Assembly (NCBI RefSeq): GCF_007995015.1
Contig: NZ_VORB01000008.1
Coordinates: forward strand, 100,265 to 164,264
Direction: 5' to 3'
From: Luteibaculum oceani
GTDB taxonomy: Bacteria; Bacteroidota; Bacteroidia; Flavobacteriales_D; Luteibaculaceae
DNA length: 64,000 nucleotides
Part shown: piece after piece, positions 1 through 8,997 of the stretch
How the letters are laid out: every line of letters starts with the position of its first letter
How positions within the stretch are numbered: the first letter of the stretch is position 1
Notes under the pieces: generated by a model
Told to the model about the DNA's origin: nothing
The model's input: the letters and a program-made list of their open reading frames with translations, nothing else
Databases searched by the model: none
Translations under genes and position numbers: made by a program

Positions 1-2
1 TA

Positions 3-1715
3 ACTGGGACTTTTATTGAAAAAGACCTTAGTATAAATGAGGAAATAGAAAAAATGAGGTTGAGTGCAACCTCTGCCCTGCTCTCAGGCAGGAAAGATGT
101 AATTGTAGTTTCCTCGGTCTCTTGCATTTATGGTATTGGTAATCCAGAAGAATTTCACAAGAGCGTTATCCACATTAAAAAAGGACAGGTTATAAGCCGA
201 AATAAATTTCTTTTTAAGCTTGTAGAATCCCTTTACTCAAGGTCACCTGAGGAACTGCAGCGCGGACAATTCAGAGTTAAGGGAGATACCGTGGATATAT
301 TTCTTGCCTATGCAGACCACGCATTGCGTGTTTTGTTTTGGGGAGATGAAATAGAAGAGATCCAGACCATAAATCCTGAATCCGGAGAACGATTAAACAC
401 TTTTGACGAAATAAACATTTATCCAGCCAACATATTTGTAACCGGTAAGGATACCCTAATGATGGCCCAGGAGGAGATTGCCAAAGACCTAAAAGAGCAA
501 ATATCCTTTTTTAAAGACATTGGAAAATCAGAAGAAGCCAAACGCCTAGAAGAAAGGGTAAATTTTGATTTGGAAATGATGCGCGAGCTAGGCTATTGTT
601 CGGGAATAGAGAATTACTCGCGCTATTTTGATAGAAGAAAACCTGGAGACCGTCCTTTCTGTATTATCGATTATTTCCCTGATGATTTTTTAATGGTAAT
701 TGACGAAAGCCACGTAACCGTACCTCAAATACGAGCTATGTATGGCGGAGATAGAAGTAGGAAAGTAAACTTGGTAGATTATGGATTTAGACTACCAGCT
801 GCAATGGATAACCGCCCATTAAAATTTGAAGAATTTGAAGGCTTGCTAAACCAAATCATCTACGTGAGCGCTACTCCAGCTGACTATGAATTGGAACTAT
901 CTGAAGGGGTAATAGTGGATCAAGTAATAAGGCCGACAGGAGTTTTAGACCCTATAATTGAAATCCGCCCCACGGAAAATCAGATTGACGATTTAATTGA
1001 AGAAATTAGAATAAGGGCAGAGAAAGATGAGCGAATACTGGTAACCACGCTTACCAAAAGGATGGCGGAAGAACTCAATTCCTACTTGGGCAAGCTTGGA
1101 ATAAGAGGCGCATACATCCATTCTGATATTGATACCCTCGAACGCATTGAAATTTTACGTCAACTTAGACTGGGTATGTTTGACGTACTCATAGGGGTGA
1201 ATTTATTGCGAGAAGGATTAGACCTTCCAGAGGTTTCTCTTGTTGCCATTTTGGATGCCGATAAAGAAGGTTTCTTAAGATCCGAAAGATCTTTAACCCA
1301 AACCGCCGGAAGAGCGGCAAGAAATATAAATGGGCTAGTAATTATGTATGCAGACAAGGTTACGGACTCCATGGAACGCACCATAGAAGAAACAACCCGA
1401 AGAAGAGAAAAACAAATAGAATACAACACGTTACATGGAATCAATCCAACCCCATTAAATAAAGCCATTCAAGAAGGTAAAGGCGTTACGATTAAAGTTA
1501 ACGGCAAGGAAACCAAGGCCTATGTTGAAAATGAAGAGTTAACGCTGGCTGCCGATCCCGTATTAAAATATGCGTCTCCAGATAAAATTAAAAAGAGCAT
1601 CGACGCCACTCGAAAAAGAATGGAAAAAGCTGCGAAAGAAATGGACTTTATGGAAGCCGCTCGACTAAGAGACGAGATGTTTGCCCTTCAAAAATTACTT
1701 GAAGAGAATGAGTAA
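3..1715 (+). CDS. uvrB: UvrABC system protein B (5' end outside window)
   Basis: UvrB is the helicase-like damage-verification subunit of UvrABC nucleotide excision repair. The frame is open to the window edge (first full codon at position 3), so roughly the first 100 residues, with the Walker A loop, are missing. Seen here are SCIYGIGNP near the beta-hairpin region, the Walker B type box VIDESH, the SAT motif (YVSATPADYEL), motif V (LLREGLDLPEVS), motif VI (QTAGRAARN) and a C-terminal UVR domain (MEAARLRDEM) that in this family binds UvrC. The stop is TAA. No partner gene is adjacent, but uvrA lies at the other end of the window. The identification is secure. Confidence 0.97.
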   Translation, partial: TGTFIEKDLSINEEIEKMRLSATSALLSGRKDVIVVSSVSCIYGIGNPEEFHKSVIHIKKGQVISRNKFLFKLVESLYSRSPEELQRGQFRVKGDTVDIFLAYADHALRVLFWGDEIEEIQTINPESGERLNTFDEINIYPANIFVTGKDTLMMAQEEIAKDLKEQISFFKDIGKSEEAKRLEERVNFDLEMMRELGYCSGIENYSRYFDRRKPGDRPFCIIDYFPDDFLMVIDESHVTVPQIRAMYGGDRSRKVNLVDYGFRLPAAMDNRPLKFEEFEGLLNQIIYVSATPADYELELSEGVIVDQVIRPTGVLDPIIEIRPTENQIDDLIEEIRIRAEKDERILVTTLTKRMAEELNSYLGKLGIRGAYIHSDIDTLERIEILRQLRLGMFDVLIGVNLLREGLDLPEVSLVAILDADKEGFLRSERSLTQTAGRAARNINGLVIMYADKVTDSMERTIEETTRRREKQIEYNTLHGINPTPLNKAIQEGKGVTIKVNGKETKAYVENEELTLAADPVLKYASPDKIKKSIDATRKRMEKAAKEMDFMEAARLRDEMFALQKLLEENE

Positions 1716-1784
1716 AGTCAACGAATCTATCCACCATTCAAACAGTTTTATAGTTTTATACCGTTAGTAAAGAAAAGATCCCCC

Positions 1785-3974
1785 ATGAAGAGATTCCTTA
1801 ATTTTTGCCTCCTAGTTATTGTTTGTACCCAAGTAAATGGGCAGTTAAGCAATGAATTATTAGACCTTAAACCTTCTAATAAGCTTGAGATTCCGGCACC
1901 TCAACAAATAAATTTCACGCAAGATCTTACCAACGACGATAGAGGTCCTGGATATTTTGGTGAATTTATTGAGGTGGGCAGTGAATACAGCATAGAAAAT
2001 GGTACGGCTTTAAGCAATGGGAAAATCGCAAAGAAGATTTCAATTGCTACGCAGGAAGCGAAATCTATCAACCTAATTCTAAAGAATGTTGTACTTAAGA
2101 ACAATGCACAAATAATCACCTATAATCCAGATTTCCCCGATTACGAATTGGAATATGGTTCGGAAAACTTATCCAAAAATGGGTCCATGGTAAGTTTTCC
2201 AATCAAGGGGAATAAGCAGGATATAATTCTGGTGGCAAATGCTTCTAATGACATCTCTTTTACCCTAGAAAAAGTGGTTTATGGAAGAAAGTCTTCCACT
2301 GGATTTGGAGAATCTGGCTCTTGTAATATTAATGCCAATTGTCCGGATGCAAATGGGTACAGGGACATTCAAAAAGCAACGGTTTTAATATTGGTAAACG
2401 GAAATGGATGGTGTACGGGAACGCTAATGAACAATCCCACCTTTGACTGCACCCCCTATATTCTAACTGCTGGACATTGTATGCCTTTTAATTTTGACGA
2501 TGTCGAAAATTGGGGATTCGCGTTTAATTACGAAAGTCCAAACTGCAATTCCCAAAATGTAAATCCCACCACCTATACTGGGGCAATAGTAAAAACCTAT
2601 GACGGTTTTAACGATGCGGCGCTTTTGGAAATGGATGTTATCCCCAATCCAACTGGTGGTGTGTATTATGCGGGATACAGTAAAGTGGATGCTCAATTTA
2701 GTGCAGCGTGTTTCCACCATCCTTCTGGAGATATCAAAAAGTTTTCTTTCGACGGGGCGGAAATTGAAACGACATTTTACGATGAAGACCCCACCGAACA
2801 TCTTTCTTGGAAAGTTAGGTGGGACAAAGGAACAACAGAGGGAGGATCTTCGGGATCTGGTTTGATTAATCACGAAGGTTACATTGTAGGAACCTTAGCT
2901 GGAGGTAGAGCAAGCTGTGCCAATAGACTGGGTGCAGATTACTTCGCGCGAATTAAAGATGTATTTGAATATCGACCCGTAGATAATAGTACCTCTTATG
3001 CTCCACACCTTGACCCTGGGTATGCTAGAGACGAATCAGTACCTGGATTCTTTTGTTCTGACCCTAAACCCGCATTGGATCTAGCCATTGCCGGAATATC
3101 TGGTGTGCCTAGAAAAGTGTGTAACGAGCTTTTTAACCCCATAGTGGAAATTTACAATGCTGGGTTAACCGATCCAGGTGTGTTTACGGTTAGAATGACT
3201 GACGCAATGAACAATAATCTTATCAAGGAAATAATGGTAAATACAGGTCTAGCGCCAGGAGAGAAAAAATCGGTATTCCTGGGAGAAGTTGGAATCTCCA
3301 GTGATGTTTACGCCAAATTTGAAGTAAGTTCAAGTGGTACAGACCTACGTGAATTTAATAATGAAGGATTTCTAAATATTGAGTTTATTCCCGGACTAGA
3401 ATACTTGCTGGAAATTCAATTGGACAGTTTTCCAACCGAAAATGCAATATCTATTATTGACCAAAACGGTAACTTAATTGATAGCGTTAAGTTCTCCGAG
3501 GATTTTAAAATGGAACTCTTCACCCTTCCCATTTGCGTGATCCCTGACCAATGTTACACCTTAAAAGTTTATGACAATTACGGAGATGGTTTATGCTGCG
3601 ACTACGGCGATGGTTATTACAAACTTTACGATAATCTTGGCAATGTTTTAGCCGATGGATGGAACACCGATCCTACCCCACAAAAGGCCCAAAAAGAAAC
3701 CCATAATTTCTGTGCTACCAGTATAAAGCAACATGAAATTAAAGAGGTTAAAATATTCCCCAACCCAGTTAATAGCAGCGGTCGTATCCGTGTAGACATC
3801 CCAAATACCAATGAAAATATTGAATACACTCTTATCTCGGTTACTGGCAAAACTGTGAGCGGTGGAATTTTAACGAACAACACAATTGCCCTTCCTGAGC
3901 TTATTCCTGGTGCATACATTGTTTTATTCAGAGATAACAAAGAAACGCGCAGAGCAAGAATTCTTGTGGAATAG
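1785..3974 (+). CDS. Secreted trypsin-like serine protease with T9SS sorting tail
   Basis: This 729-residue protein starts with a signal peptide (MKRFLNFCLLVIVCTQVNGQ). A propeptide-like region of about 160 residues precedes a chymotrypsin-fold peptidase. The triad can be read as His231 (LTAGHCM), Asp277 (FNDAALLEMD) and Ser356 (GGSSGSGL), an arrangement closer to lysyl endopeptidase than to trypsin. Next come a CARDB-like segment (about 430-540) and a disulfide-rich segment containing CYTLKVYDNYGDGLCCDYGDG. The last 80 residues (KIFPNPVNSSG to the end) match the type A C-terminal sorting domain of the type IX secretion system, so the protease is probably exported to the cell surface or medium. 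It appears monocistronic and is followed by a terminator. The substrate is unknown. Confidence 0.9.
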   Translation: MKRFLNFCLLVIVCTQVNGQLSNELLDLKPSNKLEIPAPQQINFTQDLTNDDRGPGYFGEFIEVGSEYSIENGTALSNGKIAKKISIATQEAKSINLILKNVVLKNNAQIITYNPDFPDYELEYGSENLSKNGSMVSFPIKGNKQDIILVANASNDISFTLEKVVYGRKSSTGFGESGSCNINANCPDANGYRDIQKATVLILVNGNGWCTGTLMNNPTFDCTPYILTAGHCMPFNFDDVENWGFAFNYESPNCNSQNVNPTTYTGAIVKTYDGFNDAALLEMDVIPNPTGGVYYAGYSKVDAQFSAACFHHPSGDIKKFSFDGAEIETTFYDEDPTEHLSWKVRWDKGTTEGGSSGSGLINHEGYIVGTLAGGRASCANRLGADYFARIKDVFEYRPVDNSTSYAPHLDPGYARDESVPGFFCSDPKPALDLAIAGISGVPRKVCNELFNPIVEIYNAGLTDPGVFTVRMTDAMNNNLIKEIMVNTGLAPGEKKSVFLGEVGISSDVYAKFEVSSSGTDLREFNNEGFLNIEFIPGLEYLLEIQLDSFPTENAISIIDQNGNLIDSVKFSEDFKMELFTLPICVIPDQCYTLKVYDNYGDGLCCDYGDGYYKLYDNLGNVLADGWNTDPTPQKAQKETHNFCATSIKQHEIKEVKIFPNPVNSSGRIRVDIPNTNENIEYTLISVTGKTVSGGILTNNTIALPELIPGAYIVLFRDNKETRRARILVE

Positions 3975-4010
3975 ACGTTCAGTAATTCTTTATAAGCGAC
4001 TTAAAGGTAA

Positions 4011-4050
4011 AGGCCGGTAGGATATTCTAAATTCTTGACCGGTCTTTTTT
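4011..4050 (+). terminator. Rho-independent terminator after the T9SS protease
   Basis: An 8-bp stem (4011-4018 with 4038-4045, one G-U pair) is followed directly by a T-run to 4050. It sits 36 bases after the protease stop codon. Confidence 0.75.
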
Positions 4051-4086
4051 ATGGGCCTAATAACTAAGTATTATCCAACTCTATAA

Positions 4087-4115
4087 AACAACAAAGGCCA
4101 TCCTTTAGGACAGCC
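4087..4115 (-). terminator. Terminator of the VWA/SPFH operon
   Basis: On the minus strand an 8-bp stem (4096-4103 with 4108-4115, two wobble pairs) closes a 4-base loop and is followed by a T-rich tract. It lies about 30 bases past the stop of the SPFH gene and opposes the terminator at 4011-4050. Confidence 0.7.
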
Positions 4116-4142
4116 TCCATTAGATTATAATTGGGAATACGA

Positions 4143-4991
4143 TTATTTTTCCGCGTTCAATATTACCGGAAGCCCTTGATCTCCATTACCGATAACGATT
4201 ATTTTACTGTTAGTAGATTTTGCTAGATTTTCTGTGGCTTCTATTCCTTTCCATTTCAATAAGTCTTTAGTAATAGACTTATTTACAATTTCTTGGAAAG
4301 CTCGGATACCATCGGCTTCAATCTTTTTTCTTTCCGCCTCTTTTTGTGCTTTTTGAATTCTAAACTCGTATTCCAGAGATTCCTGTTCTTGCTTCAGTTT
4401 TCTTTCGATAGCTGCTTGTAAACTTGGTGGTAAAACAATGTTTCTAATTAGGATATCATTTACCTGAACATAGTTCTCAGCCATTTTAGCCTTTACTTCC
4501 TCAAAAATCTGATCTTCAATCAATTCCCTCTTTGTTGTGTTAATTTCCTCAGGTAAATATTGTGCCATAACCTGCCTAACCACAGAACGAGTAAATGGAC
4601 GCACCACCTTTTCAGGATAATTTTTACCACGTCTTACCTCCAGTAATCCAAGATCATCGGAAACAGGCTCATAGAGAACCGTCACATCCAACTCAATCTT
4701 TAGAAGGTTTGATGAAAGCACTTCCATTTTTTCCTTCATCTCCTGTTGGCGAGTCTCGTATACAATCATATCATTCCACGGAGCAATGAAATGAAAACCT
4801 GGTCCGTATGGTTGGGCCGTTTCGCTAACCCCTCCACTAAACCTTTCGTATAAAACACCCTTATGCCCAGATTCTATGGTTACCGTTATTCTATTCCAAA
4901 AAATAATGGTTAGAATAAGCGCTCCCACGATTGTTGCGATAAGCTTGAAATTTTTAATTTGAATTTGACCTTCTGGTCTGTAATCTTCCAT
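4143..4991 (-). CDS. Prohibitin-like SPFH/Band 7 membrane protein
   Basis: This 282-residue protein has a cytoplasmic N-terminus, one membrane segment at about residues 15-35 (LIATIVGALILTIIFWN), then a prohibitin-type SPFH domain (ESGHKGVLYERFSGG, YGPGFHFIAPW) and a long helical stretch (ERKLKQEQESLEYEFRIQK) that is likely to form coiled-coil oligomers. In bacteria such proteins form large rings that organise membrane microdomains or hold membrane proteases. No protease gene is adjacent. The gene follows the VWA protein with a 9-base gap, so the two are probably one operon. The family call is firm and the cellular role is not established. Confidence 0.9.
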   Translation of the reverse strand: MEDYRPEGQIQIKNFKLIATIVGALILTIIFWNRITVTIESGHKGVLYERFSGGVSETAQPYGPGFHFIAPWNDMIVYETRQQEMKEKMEVLSSNLLKIELDVTVLYEPVSDDLGLLEVRRGKNYPEKVVRPFTRSVVRQVMAQYLPEEINTTKRELIEDQIFEEVKAKMAENYVQVNDILIRNIVLPPSLQAAIERKLKQEQESLEYEFRIQKAQKEAERKKIEADGIRAFQEIVNKSITKDLLKWKGIEATENLAKSTNSKIIVIGNGDQGLPVILNAEK

Positions 4992-5000
4992 ATGTTGTAT

Positions 5001-7055
5001 TTATATATTTCCTTTTAATTTTCTTAGAAACCACTCCACTCCTAATAGCAAACAGATAAGGATACAAATCGGTTTCCACTTCACTATTTCAGAACGATTA
5101 ATTTGCGCCTGATAAATTTTTGGAGCGGGCTGGTCCTTCAACCTAGCAATTAATTTTGCTCCTTCCTCAATAGGGAAAAATTCTCCCCCTGCTTTTTGAG
5201 CAAATTTTCGGAGCTCTTTATGCCTAGCTCTTAAATCCTGAATCTCTCTGTCATTTGGTAATACAATGAAACCACCTGTTTTGGAAAGCTTCTTCCCCTC
5301 AACTGTGGTAGTTGCTGTATATTGGTATTTACCAGGACTTAAGCCGCTTAAATTTAATTTATAATTCACACCCGTGGGTATGAATTCCATTTTAAAAAGC
5401 TCCTCCCCCTGTTTCGAAAATTCGAATAATAGCACCGCGTTGTTAACGGGGGCCCCAGAATTGTTTAATACCTCGGCTGTAACCGTTTGTCTAGCATCGG
5501 AATAAAACTGGTCTGGAATATTAATTTGCAGCTGTTCCCGCTCCGATCTATTGGCCAAGAATTGGACCAATTGATTAATGGTAACATCAAAATCTTCGTG
5601 CGATTCAAAGCTTCGGTAAAAGCTCATTCTTAACTTCCACCAATCCCATGCCAAAGAAACCAAAAGCTTCTTATTTCCAATCTGATGGCTAGATAGAAGA
5701 GGTAAATCAGTATCTAACGAACCGATTTTCTGGGAAAAGATATGTTGGTAACCCGATGCCAACTTAGGCGTACCCAATTTTATTTTTAGCGGATGTATAT
5801 CTTGGAAATTCTTCCAAGTGGGACGAATATCTAGGCCCTGATAATCATCATTAGGTTTGGCATAAACCAAGTTTTCCTGAAGCGTAGTTTCCAATTGTAC
5901 ACTAGGAAACCCCAGTTTACTCAATGTTGCCGCCTGGTTTGCGTCGCGAATAAACAATCCCACCCCCTTACCGGCATCATAAAAGTCTTTAATTGGCTTT
6001 AATCTAGTTTCTGGAATTCCCTTAGAACTAAAAAAAACAAGCGCATCCCATTTGTTAAGTTGACTTTGATTTAATTCGTCCAACGAAACAATTTTGGTTT
6101 CATAATCCGCAAGCTTTTTAAGTGATTGAGCGAAGGCCCCTACATCTGGCGTGGGTCTATCGTATACCAAGCCTACCGTTTTTTCCTTTTCGATTACACG
6201 CACAGAAAAGTATTTCTGATTATTTGCCACCTGCTGCTCCTCGGTCTTGGGAGCGTTTAAAACCACTTGATACAAATAATTGCCAGGTATTTTCTCGCTG
6301 TGATAAAAAGTTATAAATCCCGCATTTGAAGCCGCATTAACTTGCTGCTCCTTCAATAATTCTTTCCCTGAATACAGACCAATGGTAAAAGGCGTATCCC
6401 CAAGGTTTTCCTTGGTCCACTTTACTTTAATGGGAAACAAGTTATTGGTATAGGTTCTTCCATTTATCCTAACATCTGCTATGGTTAAATCGGCAATGGA
6501 TGTAGTATCTCCAACTGCTATTACATGAATGGCCTTTGGACCAGTAGGAATGTACTCCAAAACATTTCCCTGATTAACAATTCCATCTGTAATCAATATA
6601 GTAGCCGCTTGTAACTTTTGGTCGTACAAATCATTTACCCGTGAAATTGCACCAGAAATATTACTTTGATTATTATTAAACCCCGACGTTTTGGAAGAAA
6701 CTCCCTCACCGAAGTAAAAAAACTCGAGTTGATAATCTTCCCCCAGTTGGTTCTGTAATTGACTGCTAAAAAGCTCATAATCAGAGCTAACCTTGTTAGA
6801 ATCAACGGCATTAAATATCGACTTAGAATAATCAAATAATACAGTAAGGATGGGCTTTTTGGTACTACTATCAACATACTCGATAATAGGTTTAAGCAAT
6901 AGGGTAGCTAGAATAGCCAAACTAAAAAATCGCAGCCCCACCAATAAAGCCGTTATTTTTTGATAGCCACGATGCTTATAAAACCAACGCGCCAAAAGAA
7001 AGCTAGCCACCAAAATGGGAATGATCCACCAAGGGGAAAGAAGAAATTGAATCAT
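5001..7055 (-). CDS. Membrane protein with von Willebrand factor A domain
   Basis: This 684-residue protein begins with two hydrophobic segments (about 5-25 and 38-60), the topology of BatA/BatB-type proteins. A VWA domain follows, with a MIDAS signature DYSKS near residue 94 and the second metal-site region ITDG near 155. The large middle part is probably periplasmic and resembles the glutamine-amidotransferase-like region often fused to such proteins (ALVFFSSKGIPE). A single membrane anchor lies at the very C-terminus (ICILICLLLGVEWFL). The gene is upstream of the SPFH gene in the same operon, and its -7 promoter box lies in the loop of the fabG terminator. The function is not known. A role in assembling a surface complex would be inference. 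Confidence 0.75.
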   Translation of the reverse strand: MIQFLLSPWWIIPILVASFLLARWFYKHRGYQKITALLVGLRFFSLAILATLLLKPIIEYVDSSTKKPILTVLFDYSKSIFNAVDSNKVSSDYELFSSQLQNQLGEDYQLEFFYFGEGVSSKTSGFNNNQSNISGAISRVNDLYDQKLQAATILITDGIVNQGNVLEYIPTGPKAIHVIAVGDTTSIADLTIADVRINGRTYTNNLFPIKVKWTKENLGDTPFTIGLYSGKELLKEQQVNAASNAGFITFYHSEKIPGNYLYQVVLNAPKTEEQQVANNQKYFSVRVIEKEKTVGLVYDRPTPDVGAFAQSLKKLADYETKIVSLDELNQSQLNKWDALVFFSSKGIPETRLKPIKDFYDAGKGVGLFIRDANQAATLSKLGFPSVQLETTLQENLVYAKPNDDYQGLDIRPTWKNFQDIHPLKIKLGTPKLASGYQHIFSQKIGSLDTDLPLLSSHQIGNKKLLVSLAWDWWKLRMSFYRSFESHEDFDVTINQLVQFLANRSEREQLQINIPDQFYSDARQTVTAEVLNNSGAPVNNAVLLFEFSKQGEELFKMEFIPTGVNYKLNLSGLSPGKYQYTATTTVEGKKLSKTGGFIVLPNDREIQDLRARHKELRKFAQKAGGEFFPIEEGAKLIARLKDQPAPKIYQAQINRSEIVKWKPICILICLLLGVEWFLRKLKGNI

Positions 7056-7058
7056 AAA

Positions 7059-7095
7059 TAAAAAAACCGCTCTGCCAAAAGTAGCGAAAGCGGTT
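7059..7095 (-). terminator. fabG terminator
   Basis: On the minus strand a 7-bp stem (65-71 with 89-95 of the 7000s) closes a 17-base loop and is followed by a run of seven T. It lies 30 bases after the fabG stop. The loop contains a TACTTTTG promoter box. Confidence 0.6.
7076..7083 (-). promoter_or_regulatory. Putative -7 box for the VWA gene
   Basis: TACTTTTG on the minus strand matches the Bacteroidota -7 consensus TAnnTTTG and ends 20 bases before the ATG at 7055. No clear TTG-type upstream element was found at the expected distance. Confidence 0.4.
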
Positions 7096-7124
7096 AGCTT
7101 TTTCTGTTAAGATGTTTAAAGCAA

Positions 7125-7871
7125 TTAGGTTAACATACCACCGCAAACGTGAATGGTTTGCCCTGTAATGTATGCAGACATATCTGAAGCAAGGAAAACG
7201 CATAAATTAGCTACGTCTTCTGGCGAGCCTCCTCTTTTAAGTGGAATAGACTCTCTCCATTCCTGAACTACCTTTTCATCCAAGGCTCCGGTCATTTCAG
7301 TTTCAATAAATCCAGGGGCGATTGCATTGCATCGAATGTTTCTTGAACCCAATTCCAAAGCCACTGATTTAGTAAAACCAATTATCCCAGCTTTTGATGC
7401 AGCATAGTTAGATTGACCAGCATTTCCTTTAACTCCAACAACAGAGCTAAGGTTGATAATCGAACCATTTCTTTGCTTAAGAAGGGTGCGTTGAGCAGCT
7501 TTGGTAGTATTAAATACCGACTTTAAGTTTGTTGCTACAACATCGTCGAATTGCTCCTCGCTCATACGCATTAGCAACCCATCTTTGGTTATACCAGCGT
7601 TATTTACAATTACATCAATTCCTCCCCACTTATCTACCACTTGTTTCACAAGATCTTCGGTTTGCTCGTAGTTGGCTGCATCACATTTTACCGCAAGTGC
7701 ATCAACACCTTTCGCTTTAAGATCGTCTTCTATTTTTTTAGCTTTTTCTTCAGATGAAAAGAAGGTAAAAGCAACGTTTGCACCTTCGGCAGCGAATCTT
7801 TCGCAGATTGCTTTTCCAATTCCTCTACTCCCTCCGGTTACTATAGCATTTTTTCCTTGTAATAAACCCAT
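7125..7871 (-). CDS. fabG: 3-oxoacyl-[acyl-carrier-protein] reductase
   Basis: FabG is an NADPH-dependent short-chain dehydrogenase that reduces 3-oxoacyl-ACP in type II fatty acid synthesis. The 248-residue length is typical. The nucleotide-binding glycine motif TGGSRGIGKAI is at residues 12-22, NNAG is near 90, the catalytic Ser is in INLSSVVG (about 140), and the Tyr/Lys pair is in SNYAASKAG (about 155-159). The C-terminal IRCNAIAPGFIETEMT and ITGQTIHVCGGM are typical of FabG. It is followed by its own terminator and preceded by sucD with a terminator between, so it is probably transcribed alone. Confidence 0.95.
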   Translation of the reverse strand: MGLLQGKNAIVTGGSRGIGKAICERFAAEGANVAFTFFSSEEKAKKIEDDLKAKGVDALAVKCDAANYEQTEDLVKQVVDKWGGIDVIVNNAGITKDGLLMRMSEEQFDDVVATNLKSVFNTTKAAQRTLLKQRNGSIINLSSVVGVKGNAGQSNYAASKAGIIGFTKSVALELGSRNIRCNAIAPGFIETEMTGALDEKVVQEWRESIPLKRGGSPEDVANLCVFLASDMSAYITGQTIHVCGGMLT

Positions 7872-7950
7872 TGTAAAGATTTTGAGCTAAAGTAGGATTT
7901 TCGAGAAAAAAATAAACCGTTTAAAGCTGTGCCATTCATTTTTTGACACA

Positions 7951-7980
7951 AAAAAAGGCGTGAATGAATCACGCCTTTAA
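7951..7980 (-). terminator. sucD terminator
   Basis: A perfect 10-bp stem (7954-7963 with 7969-7978) with a 5-base loop is followed on the minus strand by a T-run. It lies about 26 bases after the sucD stop. Confidence 0.85.
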
Positions 7981-8006
7981 ATTTATTCCTAGTAAGAAGA
8001 ACCTAA

Positions 8007-8888
8007 TTACGCAGTAACTCCCATTACTTCAGCCATTTTCTGACCGATGGTAGCTGGAGAATCTACAACGTGAATTCCGTTTTCTTTCATAATTCTCTTC
8101 TTCGCTTGAGCGGTATCATCCTCACCACCAACGATAGCACCAGCATGACCCATTGTACGTCCTTTTGGCGCAGTTTCACCTGCGATGAATCCTACAACTG
8201 GCTTGCGGTTACCATCGGCTTTTACCCATTTAGCAGCTTCAGCCTCTAAGTTTCCGCCAATTTCACCAATCATGATGATTCCTTCTGTTTCAGGATCGTT
8301 CATTAAAAGCTCAACCGCTTCTTTAGTGGTAGTTCCAATAATTGGATCCCCTCCAATACCAATAGCAGTAGTTATTCCTAAACCGGCTTTAACCACCTGG
8401 TCTGCTGCTTCGTATGTTAAAGTACCAGATTTAGATACAATACCGATCTTCCCTTTCTTGAAGATGAATCCTGGCATAATTCCAACCTTAGCTTCCTCAG
8501 CAGTAATAACCCCTGGACAGTTAGGTCCAATAAGTCTTGCATCAGTATTCGCTAAATATTCCTTAACACGTACCATATCGGCAACAGGAATACCCTCGGT
8601 AATAGCAACGATTACTTTAATACCTGCGTTAGCCGCTTCCATAATTCCATCTGCAGCAAATGCTGGTGGAACAAAAATTAGAGATACATCAGCACCAGTT
8701 TCTTTAACAGCATCAGCAACTGTATTGAAAACTGGACGGTCTAGGTGAGTTTGTCCTCCTTTTCCTGGAGTAACCCCTCCTACTATATTAGTACCATAAG
8801 CAATGCACTGCTCTGCGTGGAAAGTTCCTTCTTTTCCGGTGAAACCTTGTACAATTACTTTGGAGTCTTTTGTGACTAAAACGGCCAT
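8007..8888 (-). CDS. sucD: Succinate-CoA ligase, ADP-forming, alpha subunit
   Basis: This is the alpha subunit of the TCA-cycle enzyme that interconverts succinyl-CoA and succinate with substrate-level phosphorylation. At 293 residues it has the usual length. The N-terminal CoA-binding Rossmann domain (VQGFTGKEGTFHAEQ) is followed by the LIGPNCPG motif and by the phosphohistidine loop GHAGAIVGGEDD, with active His248. The beta subunit gene sucC is not adjacent, which is common in Bacteroidota. The gene has a good promoter (8917-8947) and its own terminator. Confidence 0.97.
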   Translation of the reverse strand: MAVLVTKDSKVIVQGFTGKEGTFHAEQCIAYGTNIVGGVTPGKGGQTHLDRPVFNTVADAVKETGADVSLIFVPPAFAADGIMEAANAGIKVIVAITEGIPVADMVRVKEYLANTDARLIGPNCPGVITAEEAKVGIMPGFIFKKGKIGIVSKSGTLTYEAADQVVKAGLGITTAIGIGGDPIIGTTTKEAVELLMNDPETEGIIMIGEIGGNLEAEAAKWVKADGNRKPVVGFIAGETAPKGRTMGHAGAIVGGEDDTAQAKKRIMKENGIHVVDSPATIGQKMAEVMGVTA

Positions 8889-8916
8889 ACTAAAATGATT
8901 AGATTTAAAATCGAGA

Positions 8917-8947
8917 CAAAAATAGACCTTTCAGCCGCTTAGCCAAA
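8917..8947 (-). promoter_or_regulatory. Bacteroidota-type promoter of sucD
   Basis: On the minus strand TTTG (8944-8947), a 19-base spacer and TATTTTTG (8917-8924) match the -33/-7 consensus well. The leader to the ATG at 8888 would be about 20 bases. Confidence 0.7.
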
Positions 8948-8997
8948 AGGAAAAACAAGATGTTTTTAACTCAGCCAATTAAGCCGATATTTGCAAC

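Noticed and set aside
8185..8748. Open frame of 187 codons antisense to sucD
   Set aside because: It is the mirror of a strongly coding gene with codon bias that lowers stops on the other strand. No domain or promoter is seen.
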